From Lachnospiraceae bacterium (GTDB lineage Bacteria > Bacillota > Clostridia > Lachnospirales > Lachnospiraceae), in assembly GCA_017623295.1 (NCBI GenBank), contig JAGAPK010000028.1, forward strand, positions 1-64,000: a stretch of DNA of 64,000 bases, in the 5' to 3' direction. How positions within the stretch are numbered: the stretch's first letter is position 1; each line of letters starts with the position of its first letter. The translations under genes and the position numbers were made by a program. Of this stretch, positions 50,765 through 60,348 are shown in pieces. The notes under the pieces are model-generated. The model was given only the letters and a program-made list of their open reading frames with translations, ran no database searches and was not told the origin of the DNA.

Positions 50765-52153
50765 ATGGAAAAGACAATGGAAAAAATTGTAGCTTTAGCG
50801 AAAGCAAGAGGATTTGTATATCCGGGCTCTGAGATTTATGGCGGATTGGCAAATACATGGGATTACGGTAATCTTGGTGTTGAGTTAAAGAACAATGTAA
50901 AAAAAGCATGGTGGCAGAAGTTCGTAATGGAAAATCCATATAACGTAGGTGTAGACTGTGCGATTCTGATGAATCCGCAGACATGGGTTGCTTCCGGACA
51001 TTTAGGCGGCTTCTCTGATCCGCTTATGGATTGTAAAGAATGCCATGAGCGTTTCCGTGCTGATAAATTGATTGAAGATTTTGCACAGGAAAATGGTATT
51101 GAATTAACAGAATCTATCGATGCATGGACACAGCAGCAGATGAAAGATTTTGTGGAAGATAAAAATATTCCGTGTCCTACCTGCGGAAAGCATAACTTTA
51201 CAGATATCAGACAGTTCAACCTGATGTTCAAGACGTTCCAGGGTGTAACAGAAGATGCTAAGAATACGGTTTATTTAAGACCGGAAACAGCACAGGGTAT
51301 CTTTGTAAACTTTAAGAATGTACAGAGAACTTCCCGTAAGAAAATTCCGTTTGGTATCGGACAGATTGGTAAGTCTTTCCGTAACGAGATTACTCCTGGT
51401 AACTTTACTTTCCGTACCAGAGAATTTGAGCAGATGGAACTGGAATTCTTCTGTGAGCCTGGTACAGATTTAGAGTGGTTCCAGTATTGGAGAGGTTTCT
51501 GCCGTGACTGGTTACTTTCACTTGGTATCAAAGAAGAGGAAATGAGACTTCGTGACCATTCTCCGGAAGAACTTTGCTTCTATTCCAAAGGAACAACCGA
51601 TATTGAGTTCTTATTCCCATTTGGATGGGGTGAACTCTGGGGTATTGCTGACAGAACAGATTATGACTTAACACAGCACCAGAATACTTCCGGTGAAGAT
51701 ATGTCATATTTTGATGATGTGAAGAATGAAAGATATGTTCCATATGTTATTGAGCCATCTCTTGGAGCAGACCGTGTAGTTCTTGCATTCCTTTGTGCAG
51801 CTTATGATGAAGAAGAAATCGGAGAAGGAGATGTTCGTACCGTATTACATTTCCATCCGGCACTTGCACCGGTTAAGATTGGTGTGCTTCCATTATCCAA
51901 GAAATTAAATGAAGGTGCAGAGAAAATCTTTACAGAGTTATCTAAGAAATATAACTGTGAATTTGATGATAGAGGTAACATTGGTAAGAGATATCGTAGA
52001 CAGGATGAAATCGGTACTCCATTCTGTATTACATACGATTTCGAGTCTGAAACAGATCAGTGCGTAACGATTCGTTTCCGTGATTCTATGGAGCAGGAGA
52101 GAGTTGCGATTAAAGATCTGGATGCTTACTTTGCAGATAAATTTACTTTCTAA
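50765..52153 (+). CDS. glyQS: Glycyl-tRNA synthetase (single-chain type)
   Basis: This 462-residue class II synthetase has the dimeric, eukaryote-like form: [20 protein letters not shown] at the start, motif 2 [30 protein letters not shown] and motif 3 [13 protein letters not shown], then an anticodon-binding C-terminal domain ([13 protein letters not shown]). It charges tRNA-Gly. No T-box leader was found in the 65 bases upstream. It probably shares a transcript with alaS. Confidence 0.96.
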   Translation: MEKTMEKIVALAKARGFVYPGSEIYGGLANTWDYGNLGVELKNNVKKAWWQKFVMENPYNVGVDCAILMNPQTWVASGHLGGFSDPLMDCKECHERFRADKLIEDFAQENGIELTESIDAWTQQQMKDFVEDKNIPCPTCGKHNFTDIRQFNLMFKTFQGVTEDAKNTVYLRPETAQGIFVNFKNVQRTSRKKIPFGIGQIGKSFRNEITPGNFTFRTREFEQMELEFFCEPGTDLEWFQYWRGFCRDWLLSLGIKEEEMRLRDHSPEELCFYSKGTTDIEFLFPFGWGELWGIADRTDYDLTQHQNTSGEDMSYFDDVKNERYVPYVIEPSLGADRVVLAFLCAAYDEEEIGEGDVRTVLHFHPALAPVKIGVLPLSKKLNEGAEKIFTELSKKYNCEFDDRGNIGKRYRRQDEIGTPFCITYDFESETDQCVTIRFRDSMEQERVAIKDLDAYFADKFTF

Positions 52154-52189
52154 AATAGGACAAAAGGCGATATAGAAGGGAACATAACT

Positions 52190-54829
52190 ATGAAACAATA
52201 CGGTGTTAATGAACTTAGAAGAATGTTTCTTGAATTTTTTGAAAGCAAGGAACACTTGAAAATGAAAAGTTTTTCACTGGTACCACACAATGATAACAGC
52301 TTGTTGCTGATTAACTCAGGTATGGCACCTTTGAAACCATATTTTACAGGTCAGGAAATTCCACCAAGAAAACGCGTAACAACCTGTCAGAAATGTATCC
52401 GTACAGGAGATTTGGAGAATGTTGGTAAGACAGCAAGACACGGTACTTTCTTTGAAATGCTTGGTAACTTCTCTTTTGGTGATTACTTTAAACACGAAGC
52501 AATTGCATGGAGTTGGGAATTTTTAACAGAAGTAGTAGGACTTGATAAAGAAAGACTTTATCCGTCTATCTATGAAAATGATGAAGAAGCATTTGAAATC
52601 TGGAATAAGGAAATCGGCATTGCACCGGAACGTATTTTCCGTTTTGGCAAAGCTGATAACTTCTGGGAGCATGGTTCTGGTCCATGTGGTCCATGTTCTG
52701 AAATTTATTATGATCGTGGCGAAAAATACGGCTGTGGTAAACCGGATTGTACAGTAGGTTGTGATTGTGACCGTTACATGGAAATCTGGAACAACGTATT
52801 TACCCAGTTTGATAATGACGGTAAAGGTAATTATACCGAATTAGTGCAGAAAAATATTGATACCGGTATGGGACTTGAGCGACTTGCTTCTGTTGTACAG
52901 GATGTGGATTCTATTTTTGATGTGGATACGGTTCTGGCACTTCGTACAAGAGTATGTGAAATCGCAGGTGTTGCTTACAAAGAAGATTATGATACTGATG
53001 TTTCTATCCGTATCATTACAGACCATATACGTTCTGCAACATTTATGATTTCTGATGGTATTATGCCATCTAACGAGGGACGTGGCTATGTTCTCAGACG
53101 TATTATTCGTAGAGCAGCCCGTCAGGGGCGTAAACTGGGAGTTCAGGGAACATTCCTTGCAAACTTAAGTAATACGGTTATCGAAGGTTCCAAAGATGGT
53201 TATCCGGAATTGGAAGAAAAGAAAGAATTTATTTTCAATGTATTAACAGAAGAAGAAAATAAATTTAACAAGACAATCGATCAGGGCTTAAGTATTCTGG
53301 CAGAAATGGAAGAGTCCATGACAAAGGAAGGTGTGAAAGAACTTTCCGGTGAAAATGCATTTAAATTATATGATACTTATGGATTCCCAATTGATTTAAC
53401 AAAGGAAATTCTGGAAGAAAAAGGATTCACCGTAGATGAAGCTGGTTTTAAGGCTGCTATGGAAGAACAGAAGGTAAAAGCTCGTAGTGCTCGTAAAGTA
53501 ACAAACTATATGGGTGCCGATGTTACCGTATACGAATCCATTGACCCAAGTATAACTTCCGTATTTGTAGGTTATGATAAATTAGTGCATGATTCTAAGA
53601 TTTCTGTTCTGACAACAGAAACAGAATTGGTAGAAGCACTTACTGATGGCGAAATCGGAACTATTTTTGTAGATGAAACACCTTTCTATGCTACAATGGG
53701 TGGACAGGTTGGCGATATCGGTATTATCCGCTGCGCTGACGGTGAATTCAAAGTAGAAGATACAGTTAAGATGTTGGGCGGTAAAGTTGGACATATCGGA
53801 CGTGTTGTAAAAGGTATGTTTAAAGTAGGTGATACCGTTACTCTGGAAGTAGATGAAGAAAGAAGAACAGCAACTTGTAAAAATCACAGTGCAACACACC
53901 TTTTACAGAAAGCGCTGCGTATGGTACTTGGTACTCACGTAGAACAGGCTGGTTCATACAATGATGGTGAAAGACTTCGTTTTGACTTCTCACATTTCTC
54001 TGCAATGACACCGGATGAACTGGCTCAGGTTGAGAAAATTGTAAATGAGAAAATTGCAGAAAATATACCTGTTGTAACCGAAGTTATGACAGTAGAAGAA
54101 GCAAAGAAAACAGGAGCAATGGCTCTGTTTGGAGAAAAATACGGTGAAACAGTACGTGTCGTAGAAATGGGTGAGTTCTCCAAAGAATTCTGCGGCGGTA
54201 CACATGTAAAAAATACCGGTGTAATTTCTTCCTTCAAGATTATTTCTGAGAATGGTGTAGCAGCCGGTGTCAGAAGAATTGAAGCTTTGACAGGTAATGG
54301 CGTAGTAAAATACTATGCTGATTTGGAAGCAAAACTGGAAGAAGCTGCAAAAGTATTAAAAACAACTCCGGCAAATCTGTTAGAACGTTGTGAGCACTTA
54401 ATGGCTGAAATGAAGGCTTTGCAGAGTGAAAACGAATCCTTAAAGAGCAAGGCAGCCAAAGATGCACTTGGTGATGTTATGAACCAGGTACAGGAAGTAA
54501 AAGGTGTAAAACTTCTGGCAGCGAAGGTTTCCGGTGTGGATATGAATGGTCTGCGTGACTTAGGCGATCAGTTGAAAGAAAAACTGGGCGAAGGTGTTGT
54601 TGTATTGATTTCCGATACAGATGGCAAAGTAAGTCTGGTAGCAATGGCAACCGATGGTGCAATGGCAAAAGGTGCACATGCAGGTAATTTGATTAAAGGT
54701 ATTGCAGCACTTGTTGGCGGTGGCGGCGGTGGTCGTCCGAATATGGCACAGGCCGGTGGTAAAAATCCAGCAGGAATTGATGCTGCAATTGCAGAAACTG
54801 CAAAGGTATTAGAAGGTCAGCTTGCTTAA
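52190..54829 (+). CDS. alaS: Alanyl-tRNA synthetase
   Basis: This 879-residue enzyme has the catalytic N-terminus (MKQYGVNELRRMFLEFFESK, SLVPHNDNSLLLINSGMAPL, FFEMLGNFSFGDYFK), the editing domain with zinc site HSATHLLQKALR and EFCGGTHVKNTG, and a C-terminal C-Ala domain ending in a Gly-rich segment (GGGGGGRPNMAQAGGKNP). It charges tRNA-Ala and clears Ser/Gly errors. Length is normal. The gap to glyQS is 36 bases. Confidence 0.97.
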   Translation: MKQYGVNELRRMFLEFFESKEHLKMKSFSLVPHNDNSLLLINSGMAPLKPYFTGQEIPPRKRVTTCQKCIRTGDLENVGKTARHGTFFEMLGNFSFGDYFKHEAIAWSWEFLTEVVGLDKERLYPSIYENDEEAFEIWNKEIGIAPERIFRFGKADNFWEHGSGPCGPCSEIYYDRGEKYGCGKPDCTVGCDCDRYMEIWNNVFTQFDNDGKGNYTELVQKNIDTGMGLERLASVVQDVDSIFDVDTVLALRTRVCEIAGVAYKEDYDTDVSIRIITDHIRSATFMISDGIMPSNEGRGYVLRRIIRRAARQGRKLGVQGTFLANLSNTVIEGSKDGYPELEEKKEFIFNVLTEEENKFNKTIDQGLSILAEMEESMTKEGVKELSGENAFKLYDTYGFPIDLTKEILEEKGFTVDEAGFKAAMEEQKVKARSARKVTNYMGADVTVYESIDPSITSVFVGYDKLVHDSKISVLTTETELVEALTDGEIGTIFVDETPFYATMGGQVGDIGIIRCADGEFKVEDTVKMLGGKVGHIGRVVKGMFKVGDTVTLEVDEERRTATCKNHSATHLLQKALRMVLGTHVEQAGSYNDGERLRFDFSHFSAMTPDELAQVEKIVNEKIAENIPVVTEVMTVEEAKKTGAMALFGEKYGETVRVVEMGEFSKEFCGGTHVKNTGVISSFKIISENGVAAGVRRIEALTGNGVVKYYADLEAKLEEAAKVLKTTPANLLERCEHLMAEMKALQSENESLKSKAAKDALGDVMNQVQEVKGVKLLAAKVSGVDMNGLRDLGDQLKEKLGEGVVVLISDTDGKVSLVAMATDGAMAKGAHAGNLIKGIAALVGGGGGGRPNMAQAGGKNPAGIDAAIAETAKVLEGQLA

Positions 54830-54863
54830 TTTTTCGATTTCTCAAGATTTCTAAAAATAATAG

Positions 54864-54929
54864 TTGACTCATAACCAATTTGTGGTATAATCTATATTGT
54901 GTGTAGACACACAATGCACGATTGTGCAT
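54864..54929 (+). promoter_or_regulatory. rpsU promoter and leader hairpins
   Basis: TTGACT (54864-54869) and TATAAT (54886-54891) are 16 bases apart, with TGG before the -10. The transcribed leader starts with two adjacent hairpins: TTGTGTG/CACACAA (54897-54914) and ATGCAC-GATT-GTGCAT (54914-54929). These could stabilise the message or be involved in autoregulation by the ribosomal protein. Confidence 0.75.
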
Positions 54930-54986
54930 AAATAACCCAATCAGTCGAGTTACTAGTTAGGGACTGAAGGGAGGTCAGGTGCGAAA

Positions 54987-55163
54987 ATGTCAAACGTAAT
55001 CGTAAAAGAGAACGAGACTTTAGATAGTGCATTACGTCGTTTTAAAAGAAGCTGTGCGAAAGCCGGCATCCAGCAGGAGATTCGTAAGAGAGAACATTAC
55101 GAGAAACCAAGTGTAAGACGTAAGAAAAAATCTGAAGCAGCAAGAAAACGTAAATACAACTAA
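54987..55163 (+). CDS. rpsU: 30S ribosomal protein S21
   Basis: The frame from the ATG at 54987 encodes 58 residues ([40 protein letters not shown], then a basic tail ending AARKRKYN), the standard bacterial S21 sequence and length. It follows GGGAGGT and has a strong promoter with structured leader and a terminator of its own. Confidence 0.97.
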   Translation: MSNVIVKENETLDSALRRFKRSCAKAGIQQEIRKREHYEKPSVRRKKKSEAARKRKYN

Positions 55164-55180
55164 TTTAAGTGTAGAACAAA

Positions 55181-55204
55181 TCCCTGATTTTTATCAGGGA
55201 TTTT
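55181..55204 (+). terminator. rpsU terminator
   Basis: TCCCTGAT (55181-55188) pairs with ATCAGGGA (55193-55200) around TTTT and is followed by TTTTGTTATTT, 18 bases after the rpsU stop. Confidence 0.85.
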
Positions 55205-55309
55205 GTTATTTCCGGATTTTTTAAAGTGACTTTTCCGGATAGGCAGTCATAATAAACCTTTCCTGTTAATAACTATGTTATAGAGGAAGAAACGGGAGAG
55301 ATAGTTTTG

Positions 55310-56488
55310 ATGAAAAGAAAAAAGCGCATATTATGCCGGATTCTGGCATTATGCATGACCGTTACAACTTTTTCAGGAATCATTCCGGCGAAGGTTTATG
55401 CGGCACCGGAGGTTTCTACGCCATCCTATGTGGTTATGGAGGCATCTACGGGACAGATTATTTGTGAACAGGATGCGGAAACCAGAAGAAGTCCTGCAAG
55501 TATTACCAAAATTATGACCTTGCTTATTGTTTTTGAACATCTGAAAAACGGAAGAATTCATTTGGAAGATTTGGTGACAACAAGCGCTTATGCGAAGTCG
55601 ATGGGAGGTTCACAGGTTTTTCTGGAAGAGGGAGAAACCCAGACCTTGGAAACGATGATTAAATGTATCGCAGTGGCCTCGGGTAATGATGCCAGCGTGG
55701 CAGTTGCTGAATACATAGCCGGAAGCGAAGGCGAATTTGTGAAGCTTATGAATGAAAAAGCGGAAAGCCTCGGTATGCAGAATACTCATTTTGAAGACTG
55801 CTGCGGACTTACGGATTCAGATAATCATTATACGTCAGCCAAAGATGTGGCAATTATGTCGCGGGAATTGATTACGAAATACCCGGAAGTTTTTGATTAT
55901 ACCGGAATCTGGATGGAAGATATTGTGCATCAGACGGCGCAGGGAACATCTACTTTTACTTTGTCTAGTACCAATAAGCTATTAAAACAATATGAGTGGG
56001 CAACTGGCTTGAAGACTGGTTCTACTTCAAAAGCGCTCTATTGTTTATCTGCAACAGCAAATAAAGATGGTATGGAATTGATTGCGGTCGTTATGGCAGC
56101 ACCGGATAATAAAGCAAGATTTCAGGATGCTATGACCTTGCTTAATTATGGATATAGTGTCAGCCAGATGTATACGGATGAGAACAAAGATGTGCTTCCG
56201 GCACAGAGGGTACAGGGCGGTGTGGAAGAACAGGTAAATCTTACTTATGAGGGAACTTTCCAATATCTTGATACTGCCGGAAATAATCTGAGTGATATTC
56301 AGAAGGAAATTATTTTGCCGGAAGTGATAGAAGCGCCGGTTACAGAGGGTGATGCTATTGGCGAAGCGGTATATAAACTGAATGGTAACCGAATTGGAAG
56401 TGTGTCTATTCTTGCAGCGAAGTCTATCGAAAAGGCCGGATATCTGGACTATCTGTATCAGATATGGCAAAAATACCTTGTTTCATGA
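55310..56488 (+). CDS. D-alanyl-D-alanine carboxypeptidase (DacF-like)
   Basis: This 392-residue secreted or membrane-bound protein has a signal peptide (RKKRILCRILALCMTVTTF to about residue 30), and the penicillin-binding triad SITKIM (active Ser), SGNDAS and KTGST. A C-terminal beta domain follows and then a final amphipathic helix (YLDYLYQIWQKYLVS), typical of PBP5/DacF anchoring. It trims the terminal D-Ala of peptidoglycan stem peptides. The ATG at 55310 follows GGGAGAG; the TTG before it is ignored. Confidence 0.93.
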   Translation: MKRKKRILCRILALCMTVTTFSGIIPAKVYAAPEVSTPSYVVMEASTGQIICEQDAETRRSPASITKIMTLLIVFEHLKNGRIHLEDLVTTSAYAKSMGGSQVFLEEGETQTLETMIKCIAVASGNDASVAVAEYIAGSEGEFVKLMNEKAESLGMQNTHFEDCCGLTDSDNHYTSAKDVAIMSRELITKYPEVFDYTGIWMEDIVHQTAQGTSTFTLSSTNKLLKQYEWATGLKTGSTSKALYCLSATANKDGMELIAVVMAAPDNKARFQDAMTLLNYGYSVSQMYTDENKDVLPAQRVQGGVEEQVNLTYEGTFQYLDTAGNNLSDIQKEIILPEVIEAPVTEGDAIGEAVYKLNGNRIGSVSILAAKSIEKAGYLDYLYQIWQKYLVS

Positions 56489-56507
56489 AAGGCAAGTGTG
56501 ATATACT
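56478..56507 (+). promoter_or_regulatory. Extended -10 promoter for the phosphoesterase gene
   Basis: TTGTTT (56478-56483), an 18-base spacer and TATACT (56502-56507) preceded by TGA. It overlaps the last codons of the carboxypeptidase gene. Confidence 0.5.
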
Positions 56508-56543
56508 TTATAAGTTACTTTGAATCAATCATGGAGAAGAAGA

Positions 56544-57413
56544 ATGCTTTTTATCATATTGGGGATATGTGCAGCAATTATCTGTTTTTTTCTGTTGGTA
56601 ATGTGTTACGACTGTAATCGATTTGTGAACGTAGAATATGAAGTGCAATCAGAGAAGCTGACGAAAGAATATAACTTTGTGCTTTTATCGGATTTGCATA
56701 ATAAATCATTCGGAAAAGATAATGAAAAATTGCTTCGTGAAATAAAAAATCTTGCACCGGATGCGATTCTGGTAGCAGGAGATATGATGACTGCACAGAA
56801 AGGTGAAAAATTTCAGATTGCCCTTTGTTTTATGGAACAACTGGCAAAAGAATATCCTATCTATTATGGAATGGGAAATCATGAATACCGTGCGGGTCTG
56901 TATCCGGAACAATACGGAAATATGTACGAAGAGTATATGAATGGGCTGCATACATGCGGAATTGACCCATTAATAAATGAAACAGTTAATCTTCCGTCTG
57001 CAAACATCAGTGTCTGTGGTTTGCAGATGGACAGATGTTTCTATAAACGTTTTCGGAAATATCCGATGAAAGAAGAATATCTGCGAGAAGTATTAGGAAA
57101 TCCGCAACAGGACAAATTTCAGATTCTGATTGCCCACAATCCGGAATATTTTGAAGAATATGCAAAGTGGGGAGCGGATTTGGTGGTATCGGGACATGTG
57201 CATGGTGGTTTGATGCGGCTGCCTTATCTGGGTGGAGTGGTATCACCGAAATTGACACTTTTTCCGAAGTATGATGGTGGCAGATTTAAAGAAGGAAATT
57301 CTGAGATGATTTTGAGTCGTGGTCTTGGAACTCATACGTTGCCGATTCGGATTTTTAATCCGGGAGAGCTGATTATGATACGCTTACGCCCGGCGGCGCC
57401 TAACAAACAATAA
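56544..57413 (+). CDS. Membrane-anchored metallophosphoesterase
   Basis: The ATG at 56544 gives 289 residues with one N-terminal TM helix (MLFIILGICAAIICFFLLVM) and a calcineurin-like phosphoesterase domain: LLSDLHNKSFG, VAGDMM, MGNHEYRAG and VVSGHVHGGLMRLP, all metal-ligand motifs. YkuE/YaeI-type relatives hydrolyse lipid-linked phosphoesters such as UDP-diacylglucosamine or others. The catalytic domain should face outside, given a single uncleaved anchor. The longer frame from 56520 (TTG start) is less likely. Confidence 0.88.
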   Translation: MLFIILGICAAIICFFLLVMCYDCNRFVNVEYEVQSEKLTKEYNFVLLSDLHNKSFGKDNEKLLREIKNLAPDAILVAGDMMTAQKGEKFQIALCFMEQLAKEYPIYYGMGNHEYRAGLYPEQYGNMYEEYMNGLHTCGIDPLINETVNLPSANISVCGLQMDRCFYKRFRKYPMKEEYLREVLGNPQQDKFQILIAHNPEYFEEYAKWGADLVVSGHVHGGLMRLPYLGGVVSPKLTLFPKYDGGRFKEGNSEMILSRGLGTHTLPIRIFNPGELIMIRLRPAAPNKQ

Positions 57414-57432
57414 GATAGAGAGGATAGCAGAA

Positions 57433-58182
57433 ATGGCAATTCCTGTGAAGCTTGAGGTCTTCGAAGGACCTTTAGACCTGTTATTACATTTGATTGATAA
57501 AAATAAAGTAGATATTTATGATATTCCGATTGTAGAGATTACGGAACAGTATCTGGATTACATTAAGCAGATGGAAACAGAGGATATGAATGTCATGAGT
57601 GAGTTTCTTGTCATGGCAGCAACCTTAATTGACATCAAATGCAAGATGCTTCTGCCAAAAGAAGTGAATGAAGAAGGCGAAGAGGAAGACCCAAGAGCCG
57701 AACTGGTAGAAAAATTATTGGAATACAAGATGTGTAAATATATGTCCTATGAATTGAAGGACAGGCTGATCGAAGCGGAGAGAAGCCTTTATAAAAAGCC
57801 TACGCTGCCAAAGGAAATCAGCGAATACAGAGAACCGGTTAATTATGAAGAATTGATTGGTGATATGACACTTGCTAAATTGCATGAAATTTTTAAATCC
57901 ATGATGAAACGACAGGAGGACAAGATTGACCCTGTCAGAAGTACTTTTGGTAAGATTGAAAAAGACGAAGTTGACATGGATTTAAAGACGACCTATATAG
58001 AAGCATACATACAGACACACCAGAAATTCAGTTTCCGTAAGTTGTTAGAGAAGCAGAACAGCAAAATGGAAGTCATTGTTACGTTCCTCGTCATTCTGGA
58101 ATTGATGAAGACCGGAAAAATTGGAATTGAACAGGAAGATACTTTTTCAGATATTATTATTACCTCAAAAGCAACAGCGTAG
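57433..58182 (+). CDS. scpA: Segregation and condensation protein A
   Basis: This 249-residue kleisin begins IPVKLEVFEGPLDLLLHLID, the ScpA signature, continues with NVMSEFLVMAATLIDIKCKM and ends with a winged-helix region (FSFRKLLEKQNSKMEVIVTF). It bridges SMC heads in the condensin complex. It follows AGAGAGG, 19 bases after the phosphoesterase gene; scpB follows. Confidence 0.95.
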   Translation: MAIPVKLEVFEGPLDLLLHLIDKNKVDIYDIPIVEITEQYLDYIKQMETEDMNVMSEFLVMAATLIDIKCKMLLPKEVNEEGEEEDPRAELVEKLLEYKMCKYMSYELKDRLIEAERSLYKKPTLPKEISEYREPVNYEELIGDMTLAKLHEIFKSMMKRQEDKIDPVRSTFGKIEKDEVDMDLKTTYIEAYIQTHQKFSFRKLLEKQNSKMEVIVTFLVILELMKTGKIGIEQEDTFSDIIITSKATA

Positions 58183-58249
58183 TACATAGTGGTTTTATGT
58201 ATTGCGGCAAGAGGTAAACTGAGTTAAGAAAAGCAGGGGATGAAATAAA

Positions 58250-58819
58250 ATGGAGAGACAAAAAGCAAAAGCCACACTGGAGGCGATTCTTTTTACAATG
58301 GGCGATTCTGTGGAAATCGACAGATTAGCAGAAGTAATAGAAGAAGATAAAAAGGTGACAAAAGAAATTCTGGCAGAAATGGCAGAAGAATATCAGAAGG
58401 AAGATAGAGGTATTGAACTGACAACTCTTGACAATGCGGTACAACTTTGTACCAAAGGTGAGTTCTATGAGTCTCTGATTAAGATAGCAAAGACCCCTAA
58501 GAAATTTGTTCTGACAGATACTTTGCTTGAAACATTGTCTATTATTGCATATAAACAGCCGGTAACCAGATTGGAAATCGAGAAAGTGCGAGGTGTCAGC
58601 TGCGACCATGCTGTTAACAGACTTTTGGAATTTGATTTGATTACCGAAGTAGGAAGACTGGATGCACCGGGAAGGCCACTTTTGTTTGGTACAACGGAGC
58701 AGTTCCTTCGCAGTTTCGGCGTAAAATCTCTGGAAGATTTGCCGGAACTTTCAGCGGTGCAGATGGAGGAGTTCAAACAACAGGCAGAAACAGAAGTGCA
58801 GATGCAGCTTGATATTTAA
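58250..58819 (+). CDS. scpB: Segregation and condensation protein B
   Basis: This 189-residue protein has two winged-helix domains typical of ScpB: KATLEAILFTMGDSVEIDRL at the start and TLLETLSIIAYKQPVTRLEI, then EKVRGVSCDHAVNRLLEFDL and GRPLLFGTTEQFLRSFG. It dimerises and binds ScpA in the condensin complex. A 67-base gap with AAGCAGGGGATG separates it from scpA. Confidence 0.95.
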   Translation: MERQKAKATLEAILFTMGDSVEIDRLAEVIEEDKKVTKEILAEMAEEYQKEDRGIELTTLDNAVQLCTKGEFYESLIKIAKTPKKFVLTDTLLETLSIIAYKQPVTRLEIEKVRGVSCDHAVNRLLEFDLITEVGRLDAPGRPLLFGTTEQFLRSFGVKSLEDLPELSAVQMEEFKQQAETEVQMQLDI

Positions 58820-58929
58820 TTTTGGATATTTAATGTTAGATATTTAAATTAAGATAATTTTAAAATCTTTGATTCATGATAGAAAAGATAATGCATATAT
58901 ATTAACGAAGATAGATATCGGGTTAGTAT

Positions 58930-60162
58930 ATGTGCATTTTTTATAGAGGGAAGAAGAGTATACTTGCTGCACTGCTTTCTTTTTCTATGTTGACAGGTTC
59001 TCCTGTACAGGCAAAACAGCAGGCTCAAGAAGAAAATATACAGCTGTATGCGCAAGCAGCGGCTTTAATGGATGCAGATACAGGGCGCGTTTTATATGGA
59101 AAGAATGAAAAGGAAGTACTGCCGATGGCAAGCACAACCAAGATTATGACATGCATCCTTGCTCTGGAGTATGGAAATCTGGAGAAAGAAGTAGAAGTTT
59201 CTGCTTATGCAGCCAGTATGCCAAAAGTAAAGCTGTATATGAAACAGGGAGAAAAATACCGGTTAGGCGATTTGTTGTATTCGTTGATGCTAGAATCGCA
59301 TAATGATTCGGCAGTAGCGATTGCGGAGGCAGTTGGCGGTAGTGTGGAAGAATTTGCGGTTATGATGAATCAGAAGGCAAGGGATATTGGCTGTTTTGAT
59401 ACTTATTTTATTACACCGAATGGTCTGGATGCAGTAATAAATGACACCGGACAGAAGCATTCCACAACGGCCGCTGATTTGGCAAGAATTATGGCATATT
59501 GTATTAAGGAGTCTTCTGCCAAAGAGAAGTTTCTGGAAATTACACAGACTGGCGAATATAGTTTCTGTGATGTGAGCGGAAACAGAAATTTTCATTGCAG
59601 CAATCATAATAGTTTCTTAAGTATGATGAGCGAGGCGATTTCCGGGAAAACTGGTTTTACCAATCAGGCAGGCTATTGTTATGTAGGTGCGGTGGAAAGT
59701 GAAGGAAGGACCTTTACGGTGGCACTTCTTGCCTGTGGCTGGCCGAATAACAAAACCTATAAATGGAGTGACATGAAGAAACTGGTAACTTATGGAATGG
59801 AGAATTATACTTATCGTGATATTTATGAAAACCAACAGTTTGAAAAGATACCGGTAACGAATGGAATTGCAGGAGAAGATGCAACACCTTATGAAAATGC
59901 ATATGTAAACGTTGCACTGGAACAGCCGGTAGAAGAGAGTCTGTGTTATTTACTGTGTGAGGAGGATCAAATAGAAGTTAAGACAAAGGTAGAAAAAGAA
60001 TTAACAGCGCCGGTAGAGGCTGGAGAAAAGGTCGGTCAGGTGTCTTATTATCTGAATGGTGAGTTGATAGAGGCGTACACAGTCGTAACAACGGAAACTG
60101 TAGAAGAAAGAAACTTTGCATGGATTTTGCAATATATTATGGACCTATATTTACCTGTTTGA
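58930..60162 (+). CDS. D-alanyl-D-alanine carboxypeptidase
   Basis: This 410-residue protein has a signal peptide (KKSILAALLSFSMLTGSPVQ, cleavage near AKQ), the penicillin-binding triad STTKIM, SHNDSA and KTGF, and a C-terminal beta domain plus a final hydrophobic amphipathic helix (FAWILQYIMDLYLPV). It is a second, distinct PBP5-type enzyme 2.4 kb from the first; both flank the phosphoesterase-scpAB group. The ATG at 58930 has only a weak ribosome binding site, so the start could lie a little downstream. Confidence 0.92.
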   Translation: MCIFYRGKKSILAALLSFSMLTGSPVQAKQQAQEENIQLYAQAAALMDADTGRVLYGKNEKEVLPMASTTKIMTCILALEYGNLEKEVEVSAYAASMPKVKLYMKQGEKYRLGDLLYSLMLESHNDSAVAIAEAVGGSVEEFAVMMNQKARDIGCFDTYFITPNGLDAVINDTGQKHSTTAADLARIMAYCIKESSAKEKFLEITQTGEYSFCDVSGNRNFHCSNHNSFLSMMSEAISGKTGFTNQAGYCYVGAVESEGRTFTVALLACGWPNNKTYKWSDMKKLVTYGMENYTYRDIYENQQFEKIPVTNGIAGEDATPYENAYVNVALEQPVEESLCYLLCEEDQIEVKTKVEKELTAPVEAGEKVGQVSYYLNGELIEAYTVVTTETVEERNFAWILQYIMDLYLPV

Positions 60163-60223
60163 TTCTGGAAAAAAGAGGAAGAGTTAATGAGTCGTTAAAT
60201 TTACATATTTTTTAAATTTTAGC

Positions 60224-60252
60224 TAGTCGATTTTAATAATCTATGATATACT
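60224..60252 (+). promoter_or_regulatory. Extended -10 promoter for the decarboxylase cluster
   Basis: TAGTCG (60224-60229), 17 bases, then TATACT (60247-60252) preceded by TGA. About 97 bases of leader precede the first gene; the rest of the gap is AT-rich with nothing else recognised. Confidence 0.5.
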
Positions 60253-60348
60253 ACAATCGTGCGCTATGTACACTGTGGCTTGCAAAAAATGCAAATCATG
60301 GGAAAAAAATGTTTTTATTATTTATTATTATAAATGGAGGGCTGAAAA

